DNA from: CAYSLC01 sp964431545
GTDB taxonomy: Bacteria > Desulfobacterota > Desulfobacteria > Desulfobacterales > JAABSP01
Direction: 5' to 3'
Assembly (NCBI GenBank): GCA_964431545.1
Contig: CAYSLC010000246.1
Location: 1-7,501, forward strand
Length of the DNA: 7,501 nt
The position numbers and the translations under genes are program-made. Numbering within the stretch: position 1 is the stretch's first letter; the number at the start of each line of letters is the position of its first letter. The notes beneath the pieces were generated by a model, which was not told the DNA's origin, made no database searches, and saw nothing but the letters and a program-made list of their open reading frames with translations. This document shows, piece after piece, positions 6,673 to 7,501 of the stretch.

Positions 6673-7044
6673 CTATAGGAAAACCTTATAGGAAACCCCG
6701 AGGGCATTCCCCAGCTTCTTCGCCGTCTCCTTTCCAATAGGCCGCTTCCCGTTTTCCATTTCGGAAAGGTGCCGTTGGGGGATGCCGGTGGCCGCCGAGA
6801 GCTGTACCTGTGTCAGACCTTCTTTGTATCTTGCCCCAACCAGGGCCGCACCGCCCTCCCCGCGCTCTTCGATCTCGGGAAAAAATTCTCGCCAGTCGGT
6901 CTTCTCTTGAGAGTCGATGAAGAATCCAAGCGGTTCAAGCTTCTTCAACTCAAAAACGGCCTGTCTTTTATTTTCGGATGGCCCTCTAATCGTAAGGAGG
7001 ACCATACCCTTTTCAGTATGGGGCTTTTTCATGAGATCCGGCAT
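6673..7044 (-). CDS. XRE-type HTH antitoxin (orphaned; partner toxin broken)
   Basis: A small DNA-binding protein of up to 123 residues. The C-terminal half is a Cro/C1-type helix-turn-helix (about 67-120): ALVGARYKEGLTQVQLS, then the recognition helix region IPQRHLSEMENGKRPIG, ending YKVFL. The N-terminal half (ENKRQAVFELKKL, then DWREFFPEIEE) is the kind of toxin-contacting segment seen in antitoxins paired with RelE/HigB-like toxins. The gene follows and overlaps the end of a recognisable but dead toxin gene, as in HigBA-type toxin-first pairs. The start is uncertain: ATGs at 7044 (GAG seven bases upstream), 7032 (giving MKKPHT) and 7005 (giving MVLLTIRG, with GGG almost touching the ATG) are all possible. 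The frame has no lesions. Likely role now: autorepressor without a toxin, or an antidote to related toxins elsewhere. Confidence 0.8.
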   Translation of the reverse strand: MPDLMKKPHTEKGMVLLTIRGPSENKRQAVFELKKLEPLGFFIDSQEKTDWREFFPEIEERGEGGAALVGARYKEGLTQVQLSAATGIPQRHLSEMENGKRPIGKETAKKLGNALGVSYKVFL

Positions 7045-7291
7045 AAGTCATCTCGACCATCTTTGCATTGTTGTCCACAGCCTCCCACACCGCCACAGTA
7101 GGTAGGGCTACCTTACTTCAGGTGGCAATGATGACGGTCTTTGGATAGCTTGCCGTAATTGGGCCAGTTTCCACGACTCGGACCTTCCTGTTCAATCTCT
7201 TTGATCAAGGCCGCCAGTGAAAGACGAACCTGTTTGGTAGGCGACGAATCCCCTTTAAGGCCCGTTGGTGTATGTCAACTCTCCAAGCCAT
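7013..7291 (-). pseudogene. RelE/HigB-like toxin, inactivated
   Basis: The intact ancestor would be a ~92-residue mRNA-interferase-type toxin. It starts at ATG 7289-7291 (MAWRVDIHQRALKGIRRLP, with GGTGGG upstream). It continues in a second frame with QVRLSLAALIKEIEQEG, then RGNWPNYGKL and RHHCHLK, then a stop, then GSPTY, and in a third frame VAVWEAVDNNAKMVEMTYAG followed by HEKAPY and TGA at 7013-7015. The HHCHLK, PTYVAVWE and HEKAPY blocks are characteristic of RelE/ParE-superfamily toxins paired with XRE antitoxins. Lesions are a 1-base deletion in an A-run near 7228-7230, an apparent AAA-to-TAA nonsense change near 7115, and a 1-base T insertion near 7096. Shift-backs cancel, so overall length is preserved. 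Three independent lesions make it a true pseudogene and not one sequencing slip. Confidence 0.8.
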
Positions 7292-7303
7292 CCCACCAAA
7301 ACA

Positions 7304-7331
7304 GATATACTATTTTTTAGTATCAAGTCAA
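7304..7331 (-). promoter_or_regulatory. operator-like palindrome and possible promoter of the toxin-antitoxin pair
   Basis: ATACTA (7307-7312) and TAGTAT (7318-7323) form a perfect six-base inverted repeat around five T. On the minus strand it lies between TTGACT (7331-7326), a good -35 box, and TATATC (7309-7304), a moderate -10 box, spacing 16 bp. A palindrome within the core promoter is the usual operator position for autoregulated HTH antitoxins. The weak point is the leader: a start site near 7297 would leave only about six bases before the toxin ATG. Confidence 0.38.
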
Positions 7332-7501
7332 TGAATTTCTTCGAAGACACCGGTTACCGGTCAACCCGGTACGCCAGCTCCTGACCCGGATTGAAAGGGG
7401 CTTCCGCTTCGGTGGGACCTTGATGGCCTCCCCGGTCTTGGGGTTGCGGCCGATGTGTCCGGGGTATTGCCCGGGGATCAGGGTCCCGAAGCCCCGGACC
7501 T
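7323..7501 (-). CDS. HU/IHF-family DNA-binding protein, C-terminal part, with 3' frameshift (5' end outside window)
   Basis: Nucleoid-associated dimeric proteins of the HU/IHF family bend DNA with two beta-arms. The visible part reads VRGFGTL, then GHIGRNPKTGEAIKVPPKR: the GFG turn, the arm with the RNP tip whose Pro intercalates into DNA, and the TGE return strand. After KRKP the expected FNPGQELAYRVDR and a TAA (7354-7356) lie in another frame. One base appears lost in a T-run (AAA on the plus strand, 7394-7396). As sequenced, the frame instead runs on with LSIRVRSW and stops at 7323-7325, so the C-terminal helix is replaced. The VPPKR wording leans towards IHF-beta-like proteins, but the subunit type cannot be fixed. 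It could be a real lesion or a base-calling error. Confidence 0.7.
   Translation of the reverse strand, partial: VRGFGTLIPGQYPGHIGRNPKTGEAIKVPPKRKPLSIRVRSWRTGLTGNRCLRRNSLT

Noticed and set aside
6674..6697. Near-tandem direct repeat of TATAGGAAAACC at the end of the antitoxin gene.
   Set aside because: Only two imperfect copies, explained by the coding sequence for the conserved YKVFL ending; no sign of an array or iteron.

Overview
The window looks like part of a GC-rich bacterial chromosome. A compact minus-strand block of housekeeping genes occupies about 1-6151. A tRNA-Leu gene lies on the plus strand at 6268-6354. Beyond it is about 1 kb of visibly less GC-rich, decaying accessory DNA, and then the end of an HU/IHF gene. 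The def-fmt-rsmB-rpe order and the style of the small proteins suggest a deltaproteobacterium in the broad sense (Desulfobacterota or relatives). That placement is inference from gene order and composition; nothing here is diagnostic.

Housekeeping block, in transcription order from right to left: ribF (FMN/FAD synthesis), a UPF0104/LPG-synthase-type membrane protein, def (peptide deformylase), fmt (Met-tRNA formyltransferase), rsmB (16S rRNA m5C methyltransferase), rpe (ribulose-phosphate epimerase) and aroQ (type II dehydroquinase, cut by the window edge). Spacing is tight: def/fmt overlap by 17 bp, fmt-rsmB are 11 bp apart, rsmB-rpe 31 bp, and rpe/aroQ share ATGA. Def and Fmt act at opposite ends of the formyl-methionine cycle. 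RsmB adds ribosome maturation, and Rpe and AroQ feed pentose and aromatic metabolism. A strong inverted repeat lies just upstream of the def ribosome binding site.

The ribF/tRNA-Leu intergenic region holds two divergent sigma70-like promoters that appear to use the same palindromic TATATA as their -10 element. A long AT-rich inverted repeat sits at the start of the predicted pre-tRNA leader and also covers the ribF -35 box.

Downstream of tRNA-Leu, all on the minus strand, are a fragment resembling the N-terminus of a tyrosine recombinase (frameshifted and truncated next to the tRNA), an intact XRE-type antitoxin gene, and immediately upstream of it a RelE/HigB-like toxin gene. The toxin carries a 1-base deletion, a nonsense codon and a 1-base insertion. 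It can be reconstructed end to end but cannot be made. Upstream of the toxin is an operator-like palindrome. I read this as the remnant of an integrative element inserted at tRNA-Leu, whose toxin and integrase have died while the antitoxin stayed open. The last feature is the 3' part of an HU/IHF-family gene whose C-terminus is frameshifted. No convincing new defence or mobile system is present; the novelty lies in the shared promoter and the orphaned antitoxin.
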